From assembly GCA_002369135.1 (NCBI GenBank), contig DFEY01000001.1, forward strand, positions 186,001 to 250,000: a stretch of 64,000 nt of DNA, given 5' to 3'. A model generated the notes under the pieces. It saw only the letters and a list, made by a program, of their open reading frames with translations, was not told the DNA's origin and ran no database searches. Made by a program: the position numbers and the translations under genes. This document shows, piece by piece, positions 1 through 8,400 of this stretch; position 1 is the stretch's first letter, and each line of letters opens with the position of its first letter. The DNA comes from Lachnospira sp. UBA3790 (lineage in GTDB: Bacteria > Bacillota > Clostridia > Lachnospirales > Lachnospiraceae).

Positions 1-1293
1 GCAAGAAAGATTATTTCATTAATAATAGCAGTAGCGTTACTAATTAGTAGCGCTACTTTTTCTGTTCAAGCAAAGAACTTAAAGCCAACAGATTCTGGTT
101 GGAAATTAAAGTGGAGCGACGAATTCAACGGCAAAAGTTTGAACGAAGATGTTTGGACATATGATATAGGAACAGGATTTTCTGGTTGGGGAAACAACGA
201 ACTAGAATCATACACGGACAGAAAAGAAAATGTTCGCGTGAAAAATGGAAAACTGATTATTCATGCGAAGAAAGAAAAGTATGGACTATCAGATTACACA
301 TCTGGCCGTTTGAAGAGTACGAACAAAAAGAATTTTAAGTATGGAAAGATTGAAGCCAGAATGAAAGTGGTTGGCGGAAACCAGTCAGGTGTTTGGCCAG
401 CATTTTGGATGATGGGTGATGACAGTTTGCCATGGCCAGCGTGCGGCGAACTAGACATAATGGAACATGCTAACGACCGCCCTTATGCATCAGGAGCTAT
501 TCACTGGATGGCGCGAAGCACAAACATGATGTACAGCGGAATGTTCAACGACCATGTATACAAATATCCAGGCGGAAAGAATCAAGGCATCAACAAATGG
601 CACACATACGGAATAGTCTGGGGTGCTAATCGAATCGATTGGTATGTAGACAATAAAGTTTACTTTTCTGCAAACCTTTACGACAGTAACGCCGATGAAT
701 TCAGAGACCGCTTTTACTTTTTGCTCAACCTAGCAATCTCGAGTAACCAGACAGGCTACACTGGATTTACTGGTCCGAAGAAAAATTTCAAAAGCGCTAC
801 TATGTATGTAGATTATGTTCGCGTTTATCAAAACAAAGATAAGTCATACATGAAAGCCAAACCTCAAAAGATTGTGGAGAGTAGTGAACTAGACACATTC
901 GCTATTCAGTTTAATAAGAAAGAAGCAGCAGTTAGAATTAGATCTTATGTTCATCCAGAGATGAAAGGAAAGACCATTTCTACAAACGGACTAATCCTTG
1001 GTCTAAAGAGTACAGATGGGAAAGACGATACTGGAATAACAGAAAAAGATTTGAATGTAGACAACGACGAAGGCTTCATTAAAGTTTTCCAAAACGATTC
1101 CGAAGATCTAGAAAACTTGGATTTACAAGAACATACATCTGCCACCTACTTCAACACAGACCTAATCTTTGAAGATGGCCTAAAGAAACACTCTAAGGCG
1201 AAGTACTATGTCCGCCCATACGCAATAATGGAAGACGGCCAGTACTTATACGGAAAAGTAAAACTAATCGACATAAAAGCTTTGAACCAATAA
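1..1293 (+). CDS. secreted GH16 beta-glucanase (laminarinase-like), 5'-truncated by the window edge
   Basis: The frame is open from base 1 and begins inside a hydrophobic signal peptide ending SVQA (cleavage near base 72), so the true start lies upstream; the TTG at 139 is not the start. The catalytic GH16 signature ExDxxE is present as GELDIMEH (bases 445-468; the two Glu would be nucleophile and acid/base), preceded by a GVWPAFWMM strand typical of the family. The GH16 fold ends near base 830 (DYVRVYQ); about 150 residues follow that I do not recognise, perhaps an accessory beta domain. Expected role is endo-cleavage of beta-1,3- or mixed-linkage glucans outside the cell. Exact specificity cannot be read from sequence. 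Confidence 0.9.
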   Translation, partial: ARKIISLIIAVALLISSATFSVQAKNLKPTDSGWKLKWSDEFNGKSLNEDVWTYDIGTGFSGWGNNELESYTDRKENVRVKNGKLIIHAKKEKYGLSDYTSGRLKSTNKKNFKYGKIEARMKVVGGNQSGVWPAFWMMGDDSLPWPACGELDIMEHANDRPYASGAIHWMARSTNMMYSGMFNDHVYKYPGGKNQGINKWHTYGIVWGANRIDWYVDNKVYFSANLYDSNADEFRDRFYFLLNLAISSNQTGYTGFTGPKKNFKSATMYVDYVRVYQNKDKSYMKAKPQKIVESSELDTFAIQFNKKEAAVRIRSYVHPEMKGKTISTNGLILGLKSTDGKDDTGITEKDLNVDNDEGFIKVFQNDSEDLENLDLQEHTSATYFNTDLIFEDGLKKHSKAKYYVRPYAIMEDGQYLYGKVKLIDIKALNQ

Positions 1294-1333
1294 AGAAAAG
1301 AGTTAAGAATCTAAAAAATAAAAACAGAGTATA

Positions 1334-1398
1334 CAAAAAAGAAAAGTATGAAGGTAACGAACGATTTTAAGTGAGTACCTTTATACTTTTCTTTTTTG
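1334..1398. terminator. long hairpin A with conserved 19-nt loop; bidirectional terminator
   Basis: Two 23-nt arms (1334-1356 and 1376-1398) pair with a single G-U and enclose the loop ACGAACGATTTTAAGTGAG (1357-1375). A-rich and T-rich ends make it a plausible terminator for both the GH16 gene and the convergent DtxR gene. A second, outer pair of arms (1293-1316 and 1415-1438, 23 of 24 matching) places a copy of the dtxR 3' end directly after the GH16 stop codon. The same loop recurs at 14367 and 27199. Confidence 0.85.
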
Positions 1399-1411
1399 AA
1401 TAATAATTATT

Positions 1412-1780
1412 TTATTTTAGATTCTTGACTCTTTTCTTAAGTGCCTCGAAGCTTTCTTGGCTGATTACATGTTCAATTTTACATGCGTCGTCTACGGCAA
1501 TATCTTCTGGCACTCCAATCTTAATCAAATATTCCGATAAGAATTGATGCCTCTCGTAAATCATTTCCGCAATCTCTTTGCCGGCAGGAGTGAGAGTGAT
1601 ATAACCTTTCTCATCTACCTCTATATATTTTTTCTCGCGCAAATGTTTCATGCCAACACTAACACTAGACTTTTTAAAGCCTAGATCGTTTGCCACATCC
1701 ACTGAGCGCACGTGTTCTTTTTCTTTGCCGAGGACTAATATAGTCTCTAAATACATTTCTTGTGATTCGTTACTCTGCAT
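1412..1780 (-). CDS. DtxR/MntR-family metal-dependent repressor
   Basis: 122 residues: an N-terminal winged helix-turn-helix (about 1-65, with the SVSVGMKHLREKKYIE recognition region) followed by the helical metal-binding/dimerisation domain (HQFLSEYLIKIGV, DACKIEHVISQESF). The C-terminal SH3-like domain of DtxR/IdeR is absent, giving MntR-like length. In the family, Fe(II) or Mn(II) binding activates DNA binding. It is divergently placed next to the feo operon, whose promoter carries two matching palindromes, so it is the likely iron-responsive repressor of that operon. Its 3' end is duplicated in inverted orientation beyond hairpin A. Iron versus manganese specificity is not decided by the sequence. 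Confidence 0.88.
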   Translation of the reverse strand: MQSNESQEMYLETILVLGKEKEHVRSVDVANDLGFKKSSVSVGMKHLREKKYIEVDEKGYITLTPAGKEIAEMIYERHQFLSEYLIKIGVPEDIAVDDACKIEHVISQESFEALKKRVKNLK

Positions 1781-1831
1781 AATTACCTCTTCCGTTCACT
1801 GCTTTAATGATTATAACACGAGAAAAAAATG

Positions 1832-1884
1832 TTGACAATTGAAAAAAGTTAGTCTATACTAACTGTGAGTTAGGACAGACTAAC
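1832..1884 (+). promoter_or_regulatory. feo promoter with tandem DtxR-type operators
   Basis: A near-consensus promoter: TTGACA (1832-1837), 17-bp spacer, TATACT (1855-1860). Two palindromes of form GTTAG-N6-CTAAC overlap it: GTTAGTCTATACTAAC (1848-1863), which covers the -10, and GTTAGGACAGACTAAC (1869-1884), at the start of the transcript. Their 21-bp phasing (two helical turns) fits cooperative repressor binding. The half-site resembles the TTAGGTTAG half of DtxR/IdeR boxes. Confidence 0.8.
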
Positions 1885-1912
1885 CATTTTGTGTTGCTAT
1901 AAGGAGACAAAA

Positions 1913-2125
1913 ATGATGCCATTAACATTAGCAGATCCAGGAAAAGTAAATACAATTGTTAGAATTGGCGGAAAGCCAGAGATTAAAAAGCATTTAGAGA
2001 CGCTTGGTTTTGTGCCGGGCGGTGAAGTGTCTATAGTTGCCAAGCAAGGAGGAAACGTAATTGTTAACGTTAAGGATTCTAGAATTGCTATTGGTGAAGA
2101 CTTGGCACAAAAGATTATGATTTAA
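1913..2125 (+). CDS. feoA: FeoA-family protein 1 (iron(II) transport accessory)
   Basis: 70 residues of the SH3-like FeoA fold (LADPGKVNTIVRIGG... LGFVPGGEVSIVAKQGGNVIVNVKDSRIAIGEDLAQKI). FeoA is a small cytoplasmic partner of FeoB thought to modulate its G domain. The start is set at ATG 1913 (ATG 1916 is equally possible) because the Shine-Dalgarno AAGGAGA lies at 1901-1907; the upstream TTG at 1889 would bury that site. First gene of the feo operon, followed after 39 bp by a second feoA. Confidence 0.9.
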   Translation: MMPLTLADPGKVNTIVRIGGKPEIKKHLETLGFVPGGEVSIVAKQGGNVIVNVKDSRIAIGEDLAQKIMI

Positions 2126-2164
2126 TAAACCCAAATATTATTTTAATGTTTAAAGGAGTAGCAA

Positions 2165-2386
2165 ATGAAATCATTAAGAGATGCAGCAGTGGGAGATACC
2201 ATAAAGGTTGTAAAACTTCATGGCGAAGGCCCAGTTAAAAGAAGAATTATGGATATGGGAATTACAAAGGGTGTTGAGATTTATATTAGAAAAGTAGCCC
2301 CTTTAGGAGACCCTATTGAAGTTACAGTAAGAGGATATGAACTTTCTATCAGAAAAGCTGATGCTGAGATGATAGAAGTTGAATAA
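2165..2386 (+). CDS. feoA: FeoA-family protein 2
   Basis: 73 residues, a second FeoA-like SH3 domain (LRDAAVGDTIKVVKLHGEG, RRIMDMGITKGVEIYIRKVAPLGDPIEV) that fits the canonical FeoA pattern better than its neighbour. Preceded by AAAGGAG. Tandem feoA genes ahead of feoB are common in Clostridia; they may form a mixed complex on FeoB. Downstream (about 2387-2420) is an imperfect hairpin around TGCC-GAGGA-GGCA followed by a T-rich run, possibly a partial terminator that tunes feoB expression. Confidence 0.9.
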   Translation: MKSLRDAAVGDTIKVVKLHGEGPVKRRIMDMGITKGVEIYIRKVAPLGDPIEVTVRGYELSIRKADAEMIEVE

Positions 2387-2427
2387 AAATAATTTGCCGA
2401 GGAGGCATTTTATTTTTTACTAAACGA

Positions 2428-2443
2428 GTTAGTCACAACTAAT
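2428..2443 (+). promoter_or_regulatory. third DtxR-type operator, directly upstream of feoB
   Basis: GTTAGTCACAACTAAT matches the two palindromes at the feo promoter (GTTAG-N6-CTAAY) and lies 17 bp before the feoB start codon. No convincing -10/-35 accompanies it, so it may be a roadblock or auxiliary site rather than a separate promoter operator. Confidence 0.6.
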
Positions 2444-2460
2444 CAAAGAAGGAGAAAACT

Positions 2461-4902
2461 ATGTCGATTAAAATTGCTTTAGCAGGTAACCCTAACAGTG
2501 GTAAGACTACATTGTTTAATGCATTGACTGGTGCCAATCAATTTGTCGGAAACTGGCCAGGAGTTACGGTTGAAAAAAAGGAAGGTAAACTTAAAAGTAA
2601 GAAGGACGTAAAGATTGTCGACCTTCCAGGTATTTATTCACTATCACCATACACTTTGGAAGAAGTGGTAGCGAGAAACTATTTAATAGAAGAAAAGCCT
2701 GATGCTATTTTGAATATAGTAGACGGAACTAATCTAGAGAGAAACTTATACTTAACTACTCAGTTGATGGAACTTGGTATTCCAGTAGTTATTGCTATCA
2801 ACATGCAGGACGTCCTAGAAAAGCGCGGCGACAAAATTAATGTCAAAGAGTTATCTAGACAACTTGGATGTAAGATAGTAGAAATCTCTGCTCTAAGAGA
2901 CAAAGGTATAAAAGAAGCAACTGAGGCAGTGATAGAAGCAGCCGAGAGCGGCAAAGTAGTTCCTAAGCATAGCTTTAGTGGGACAGTAGAACATGCATTA
3001 GCTCACATTGAGGAAGCTGTTATTCACGATATGCCAGAGGAACAGCAGAGATGGTACTCAATCAAAATCTTTGAGAGAGACGAAAAAGTACTAGAGACTT
3101 TAAACATAGATCCAGATGTGATGTCTCACATAGAGCAGGACATCAAGGCTGTAGAAGATGAGATGGACGATGATGCAGAGAGTATCATCACAAATGAGAG
3201 ATATGTTTATATAGCAGAAGTCTTGAGAGGATGTTACAAGAAGAGAGAGGCTCACAAGTCTACAACATCTGACAAAATTGATAAGATAGTTACAAATAGA
3301 ATATTGGCGCTACCTATTTTTGCCGCCATTATGTTTATTGTTTATTATATTTCGGTAACTACGGTGGGAACTTGGGTTACTGATTGGACCAATGATGGTT
3401 TGTTTGGAGATGGATTCTTCCTCTTTGGAAAAGGATCATCTGCTTATGAACAAAGAGTGGACTCATGGGCATCCAAAGATGTATTCACTAAAGACCTAGG
3501 CGTAGTGTTGGATCAAGCATCCAAAGATAAAAAGGTAAATCAAAATGCAGTAGAAGCTTTGAAGGCAGATTACGAAGACAAAGACTTTGGTGCCTTTGAA
3601 GAAGACTATGGCTCATATGCTGCCGAGTTGGAAGAAAACAAAGAACATAGATCATATAGTGTGACGAATGTGCTTACCAAGTCTGGCGCACTGGATGAAG
3701 AGGGCGAGTTTGCAACGCCAGACCCATCCGAGACGAAGGGCTCCTGGTGGGTAAACGGTGTACCTGTGGTTGTGGAAAAAGGATTAGATGCAATACATTG
3801 TGCAGACTGGTTAAAAGGATTGATACTAGATGGTATTGTTGCCGGTGTGGGAGCAGTGTTAGGATTTGTACCACAGATGTTTGTATTGTTCTTATTCCTA
3901 GCATTCCTTGAGAGTTGTGGATATATGGCTAGAGTTGCCTTTATCATGGATAGAATTTTCAGAAAGTTTGGTTTGTCTGGAAAATCATTTATTCCAATGT
4001 TAATAGGTTCTGGATGCGGTATCCCAGGTATTATGGCATCGCGTACCATCGAAAATGATAGAGACAGAAAGATGACAATTATGACTACCACATTTATTCC
4101 TTGTGGAGCCAAGCTTCCTATCATTGCATTGATTGCTGCGGCGTTATTCAATAATGCTGGATGGGTAGCACCAAGTGCTTACTTCTTAGGAATAGCTGCA
4201 ATTGTTATTTCAGGAATCATTTTGAAGAAGACAAAGTTGTTTGCAGGAGACCCTGCACCATTTGTAATAGAACTTCCAGAGTATCACTTACCTACAGTTG
4301 GAACTGTACTTAGAAGTATGTGGGAGAGAGGATGGTCATTCATCAAGAAGGCTGGAACTATCATATTGCTATCATCTATTTTGATTTGGCTTGGTTCAGT
4401 ATTTGGATGGACTGGCGGACATTTTGGATTTAATTTAGATATGGAATTGTCAGACAGTGTTCTAGGACACCTAGGCAATGCACTCAAGTTCATCTTTGCA
4501 CCACTTGGCTTTGGAAACTCTACAGCTACAGTGGCTACAATCATGGGTCTAGTAGCAAAAGAAGAAGTAGTAGGTGTATTTGGCATCCTAGACTTCGAGG
4601 GACTAACAAAGTTAGCCGGATACTCATTCCTAATCTTCAACTTACTTTGCGCACCATGTTTCGCAGCAATGGGTGCTATCAGACGTGAGATGAATAACTG
4701 GAAGTGGTTTGGCATCGCAATTGGTTACCAGTGCTTGTTCGCCTATGTGATTTCGCTAATTGTTTACCAGTTAGGATTACTATTTACAGGAGCAGTAAAT
4801 GTTGTTGGATTGATAGTAGCATTGATCTTAATAGTTTGCTTAATCTATTTACTAGCAAGAAAGAATAAGTATGCTAGTGAGACTACTATAGTTAGCAAAT
4901 AA
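2461..4902 (+). CDS. feoB: Fe(II) transporter FeoB
   Basis: 813 residues. An N-terminal G domain carries G1 GNPNSGKT (9-16), G3 DLPG (54-57), G4 NMQD (114-117) and a G5-like SALRDKG; a helical GDI-type linker follows to about 280, then the polytopic membrane part with Gate motifs (SGCGIPGIMASRT; PCGAKLPI; ...LVAKEEVVG). It imports ferrous iron under anaerobic conditions. Between the first and second membrane helices lies an unusually long, acidic extracytoplasmic insert of roughly 120 residues (about 310-435). Shine-Dalgarno GAAGGAG precedes ATG 2461. Operon with two feoA genes upstream and a tiny Cys-rich membrane protein downstream. Confidence 0.96.
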   Translation: MSIKIALAGNPNSGKTTLFNALTGANQFVGNWPGVTVEKKEGKLKSKKDVKIVDLPGIYSLSPYTLEEVVARNYLIEEKPDAILNIVDGTNLERNLYLTTQLMELGIPVVIAINMQDVLEKRGDKINVKELSRQLGCKIVEISALRDKGIKEATEAVIEAAESGKVVPKHSFSGTVEHALAHIEEAVIHDMPEEQQRWYSIKIFERDEKVLETLNIDPDVMSHIEQDIKAVEDEMDDDAESIITNERYVYIAEVLRGCYKKREAHKSTTSDKIDKIVTNRILALPIFAAIMFIVYYISVTTVGTWVTDWTNDGLFGDGFFLFGKGSSAYEQRVDSWASKDVFTKDLGVVLDQASKDKKVNQNAVEALKADYEDKDFGAFEEDYGSYAAELEENKEHRSYSVTNVLTKSGALDEEGEFATPDPSETKGSWWVNGVPVVVEKGLDAIHCADWLKGLILDGIVAGVGAVLGFVPQMFVLFLFLAFLESCGYMARVAFIMDRIFRKFGLSGKSFIPMLIGSGCGIPGIMASRTIENDRDRKMTIMTTTFIPCGAKLPIIALIAAALFNNAGWVAPSAYFLGIAAIVISGIILKKTKLFAGDPAPFVIELPEYHLPTVGTVLRSMWERGWSFIKKAGTIILLSSILIWLGSVFGWTGGHFGFNLDMELSDSVLGHLGNALKFIFAPLGFGNSTATVATIMGLVAKEEVVGVFGILDFEGLTKLAGYSFLIFNLLCAPCFAAMGAIRREMNNWKWFGIAIGYQCLFAYVISLIVYQLGLLFTGAVNVVGLIVALILIVCLIYLLARKNKYASETTIVSK

Positions 4903-4953
4903 CATATATTATAGAAGAAACTCGTAATAGATTTAAAAGAAAGGAGCATAGAT

Positions 4954-5100
4954 ATGAATGGAATAATTGGAACAGCTATCGTGTTAGTGATAGTGGTAAG
5001 TATCGTTGCTCTAGTTGTAAGGAGCATGATAAAAAGTAAAAAAGCTGGCAAGTCTTTGCAGTGCGGTATGGACTGCAGTAAATGCAAAGGATGCCACTAG
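4954..5100 (+). CDS. FeoB-associated Cys-rich membrane peptide
   Basis: A 48-residue ORF with a strong AAAGGAG site at 4939-4945. One N-terminal membrane helix (IIGTAIVLVIVVSIVALVV) is followed by a basic stretch and a Cys-rich tail CGMDCSKCKGC. This is the pattern of the small proteins often annotated next to FeoB (FeoB-associated Cys-rich membrane protein), suggested to help handle Fe(II) at the membrane. It lies 51 bp after feoB and closes the operon. The assignment rests on size, topology, Cys pattern and position. Confidence 0.85.
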   Translation: MNGIIGTAIVLVIVVSIVALVVRSMIKSKKAGKSLQCGMDCSKCKGCH

Positions 5101-5135
5101 CCTTAATTAATAATCTTAAATAATGCAAGAAGAAA

Positions 5136-5237
5136 GACGGGCGGCTGCCCGTCTTTCGCACAGTTTCTGGACGGGCGGCTGCCCGTCTTTCGCACACTTT
5201 CGAGACGGGCGGTTGCCCGTCTTTCGCACACTGTGCG
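5136..5237. repeat. three tandem 34-bp GC-rich hairpin repeats
   Basis: Three copies of a 34-bp unit start at 5136, 5170 and 5204. Each begins GACGGGCGGYTGCCCGTC, a 7-bp perfect stem with a 4-nt loop, followed by TTTCGCACA and a variable end. The GC-rich stems contrast with the AT-rich surroundings. They sit between the feo operon stop and a conventional terminator. Each could act as a weak terminator or RNA-stabilising stem; no reading frame covers them. The rest of 5101-5443 holds the terminator at 5239, the promoter at 5355 and its leader. Confidence 0.85.
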
Positions 5238-5238
5238 G

Positions 5239-5270
5239 CACTACTTTGTGAGACAAAGTAGTGTTTTCTT
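5239..5270 (+). terminator. Rho-independent terminator of the feo operon
   Basis: Perfect 11-bp stem CACTACTTTGT / ACAAAGTAGTG with a GAG loop (5239-5263), followed by TTTTCTTTT. Confidence 0.85.
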
Positions 5271-5354
5271 TTGCAAAAAAGATTAGTTATGTTAGTATAA
5301 AACCACAGGGGTGCAATTTTTTTAGTAGGGGTTTTGTTTTATAAAGATATTGAG

Positions 5355-5410
5355 TTGATATTTACAAACAAAACACCTATAATGTTTGTGTCTAGGCTTT
5401 TTTAAGCCTA
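5355..5410 (+). promoter_or_regulatory. promoter and leader hairpin of the first repeat-protein gene
   Basis: TTGATA (5355-5360), 17-bp spacer, TATAAT (5378-5383). The predicted transcript starts at about 5390 and immediately forms a small hairpin TAGGCTT-TTTT-AAGCCTA (5393-5410). The paralogous gene at 8864 has the same arrangement, including CTAGGC at the same distance from the -10. Confidence 0.75.
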
Positions 5411-5443
5411 TTAATAGAGTACGGAAAATGAGGGAGAATACTT

Positions 5444-8400
5444 ATGAAACGATTAATGAAGAAAACTATTTCTATTGTTTGTGCAGTGGCCTTGTTATTT
5501 ACAGGTCTTGCTTTCGTGCCACAAACAGTTAGCGCTGATGATGTTTGGTACGACATGGACAACACTTGGCCTGAACCACATCCTCTTTTGGAAGTGCCAG
5601 AGGGAGAGACATCTCTATGGACAGGTTGTACAGGTCCTGATGCACAAATCAAATGTGCGAATGCATTTAAACTAGAGGGATTCAAGTGGAATACCATAAC
5701 CCAGGGTGAGGCTGCATTCTTTAAGACAATAGATTTAAAAGATGTGGCATGTGTGGACAATGGTTCTGGATTAGAAAAACCAGTAGCAGGAACATACTAC
5801 AACATGCATGTTAAGTTGAAATACACACCACCAACAGCCACTAATAATCCTAAGATGATGGTTGAAACAAGTGGTGGAATAAAGAATATTGAACTAACTA
5901 AGTGGGAGTTTAAACATAGTAAAATGAACCCTGAAGATGATGTTTTAGAGCAAGAAGTAGATGGTGTGATTTGTATGGCTCCAGGAACAGACTTTAAGTT
6001 CTGCATCAACTATGGTTGGTTAAGTGATTCAAATAAATGGCTAATGAGAAAGGGGATTCTTGAGATTACAGAATTTACTTTGACAGGTGATAATACTTGG
6101 ACTACAGCTGAATCAAATAAAGATGTTAGCATCCCAGATACACCTTGGTCAGTAAGAGCGAATTATAACGATGATCCAGATGCTGGTTCATACGGTATCA
6201 TCCAGTACAAAGTAGGGGATAACCCAACAGATATATCAGATACTAGCATGAGACTTGTTAGTACAGTGGGCGAGCAGGAAAAGTATCCTGCGGATTATCC
6301 TGATATAGAAAAGAGAAACCAACCTGTGGATTCAAAGGATAGATGGTGGTGGATTTCTGCACAACTTCCAGATTATGCAACGACAGCAGGATTAGTACCA
6401 TTCACATACTACACAGGCTCAATTACATTTAATACAGATAAGGCTACAGCCGAGGACTGCCACCTATTTGTATATGTAGATGGAAAAGAGTATCCGTTTA
6501 CTTTGCAGGCGGGTGCAAACACTCTAACTATACCTGAGTTTATGTATAGTGGCAGTGAAGAGGGAGCAAGCAGTATCAAATTCCTATTTGATGAGTTAAC
6601 TGCAGGCTCAATAGTTAGCGTTTCAAATGTTACATTTACACCTACGGGTGATTGGAATCTAGTTCCTAACGCAAATCCAGACTTTACAGTAGGTCCTTGG
6701 AATATGTTTGGAAACTTTGATCCAGCTCATCCAGGAAACTGGGGTGTTGTACAGTATAAAGCAAACAAAGAGAACCCTCAGACATATGCAGACTACGATA
6801 TTAAGGCTGCATCCGTTTCAGGCTGGCTTGGATGGACTGCATTTGTCAGATTAGAAAACTACTGTGCAGACTTCTTGGACGAAGGAGATCCATACGATCT
6901 TACAATTACATTGAATTCATCGAAGGCTACTGTACCAGATGAAGAAAAAGATCTAGACCAATTGGTAGTTATTGTAGGAAATGAAACATTCAAGTTTGAT
7001 TTAACACAGGGCGATAATACTCTAAATATTCACAGCGATGGATATGTATTAGGTGAAGGAACAAATCGCCACGAACAAATCATGTTTGAACTTGATGGTT
7101 TAGTACAAGGAACTGAACTTACAGTTAAAGATATTCAATTTAATAATTACGACAATAAAGGTTGGACAAATGTTCCAAACAAGAAAGATACAAAGGTAGG
7201 CGATTGGACATTGTTTGGCTGGTGGAATGAAACTCACTGGAGTAAACTTGCATACAAAAACCACACTGGCGGAACAGGATTAGGTGCAATTGATATCAAG
7301 GCAAGAAGAGTTTCAGGTGACTTTGGCGCAATGGCTGCTTTAGCTATGCTTCCAGATTACTTGGCTACGGCAAAGGATACAAAGGATAGACCTATTGCTA
7401 ACGCTGATGACTATCAGATTAAGGTTACAATGAATGCATCTGGTTTAGATAGTTCTGTTACAAACTATGGTAAAGTTAGATTGCTAGCTAACGACCAGGC
7501 ATTTGATTTTGATATTCAAAAGGGAACAAAGACATACGACTTACTTGAACTTTGTGGAAACAAGATGACATACGACAACACAAAGACAAACGATGTTGAG
7601 TTCGAGTTGGATAAGGTTTCACCAAAAGCAATTTTGAACATTTCAAAAATTGAGTTTGTAGGACCAGATGATGAATCACAAGATGTTCCAAATGGTACAG
7701 CTTTCAAACCTGAAGGCACACCTTGGACATTATTTGCAATAACTGACCCAGACCAAGATAAGTATGGCGCTATGAGATATGAAGTTACTGGTGATCCAGC
7801 TAATCTATCGAATTTGAAGATGACTTTGAAGAGCGTGTCAGGTTGGTTTGGTGCAGGATCAATAAAAGCTACACTAAACGGTTATTTAAATTCATTGACT
7901 GTAGGTAAAACTTATAAGTTAACTGCCAAAATGAATATTGACGAGTCCGGTGTGGCACCAGCAGACAAGAATCCACCATACAATAAACAGTTGAGAATAA
8001 CTGCAGACAATAAGAATTATGATTTCGATGTTGCCAATCCAGCTACAGGAGTGCAGACATTTGAACAAGAATTCACATATACAGGAACTAGCAAGCACTT
8101 GGCATTTGACTTTGACCAATTGCTTAAGGGTTCAAAGGTTTCATTTAGTAGTATTGAGATAACTGATCCAACAGCCCCAACTACTACAGAGGAATCTACC
8201 ACACAGGCTCCAACGCAGCCTACTACAGAGGCTCCAACTGGGGAGACTACGCAATCTCCTACAGCAGAAACTTCTTCACAGCAGCCAAGTGATGTTACAA
8301 CAACTCAGGGTGTAGCACCTACAGTTAAGGCTCCCGGCAAAACTAAGATTAAGAAAGTTTACAAGAAGAAGAGATCTGCAAAGAAACTTAAAGTTAAACT

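Noticed and set aside
139..141. TTG at 139 as the GH16 start
   Set aside because: The same frame is open to base 1 and encodes a signal peptide, so the gene starts before the window.
3606..4151. 181-codon minus-strand frame inside feoB
   Set aside because: It opposes a fully convincing FeoB coding region, has no ribosome site and no recognisable motif.
5136..5237. The 34-bp repeats as a CRISPR array
   Set aside because: Units are directly adjacent without unique spacers and no cas gene is present.
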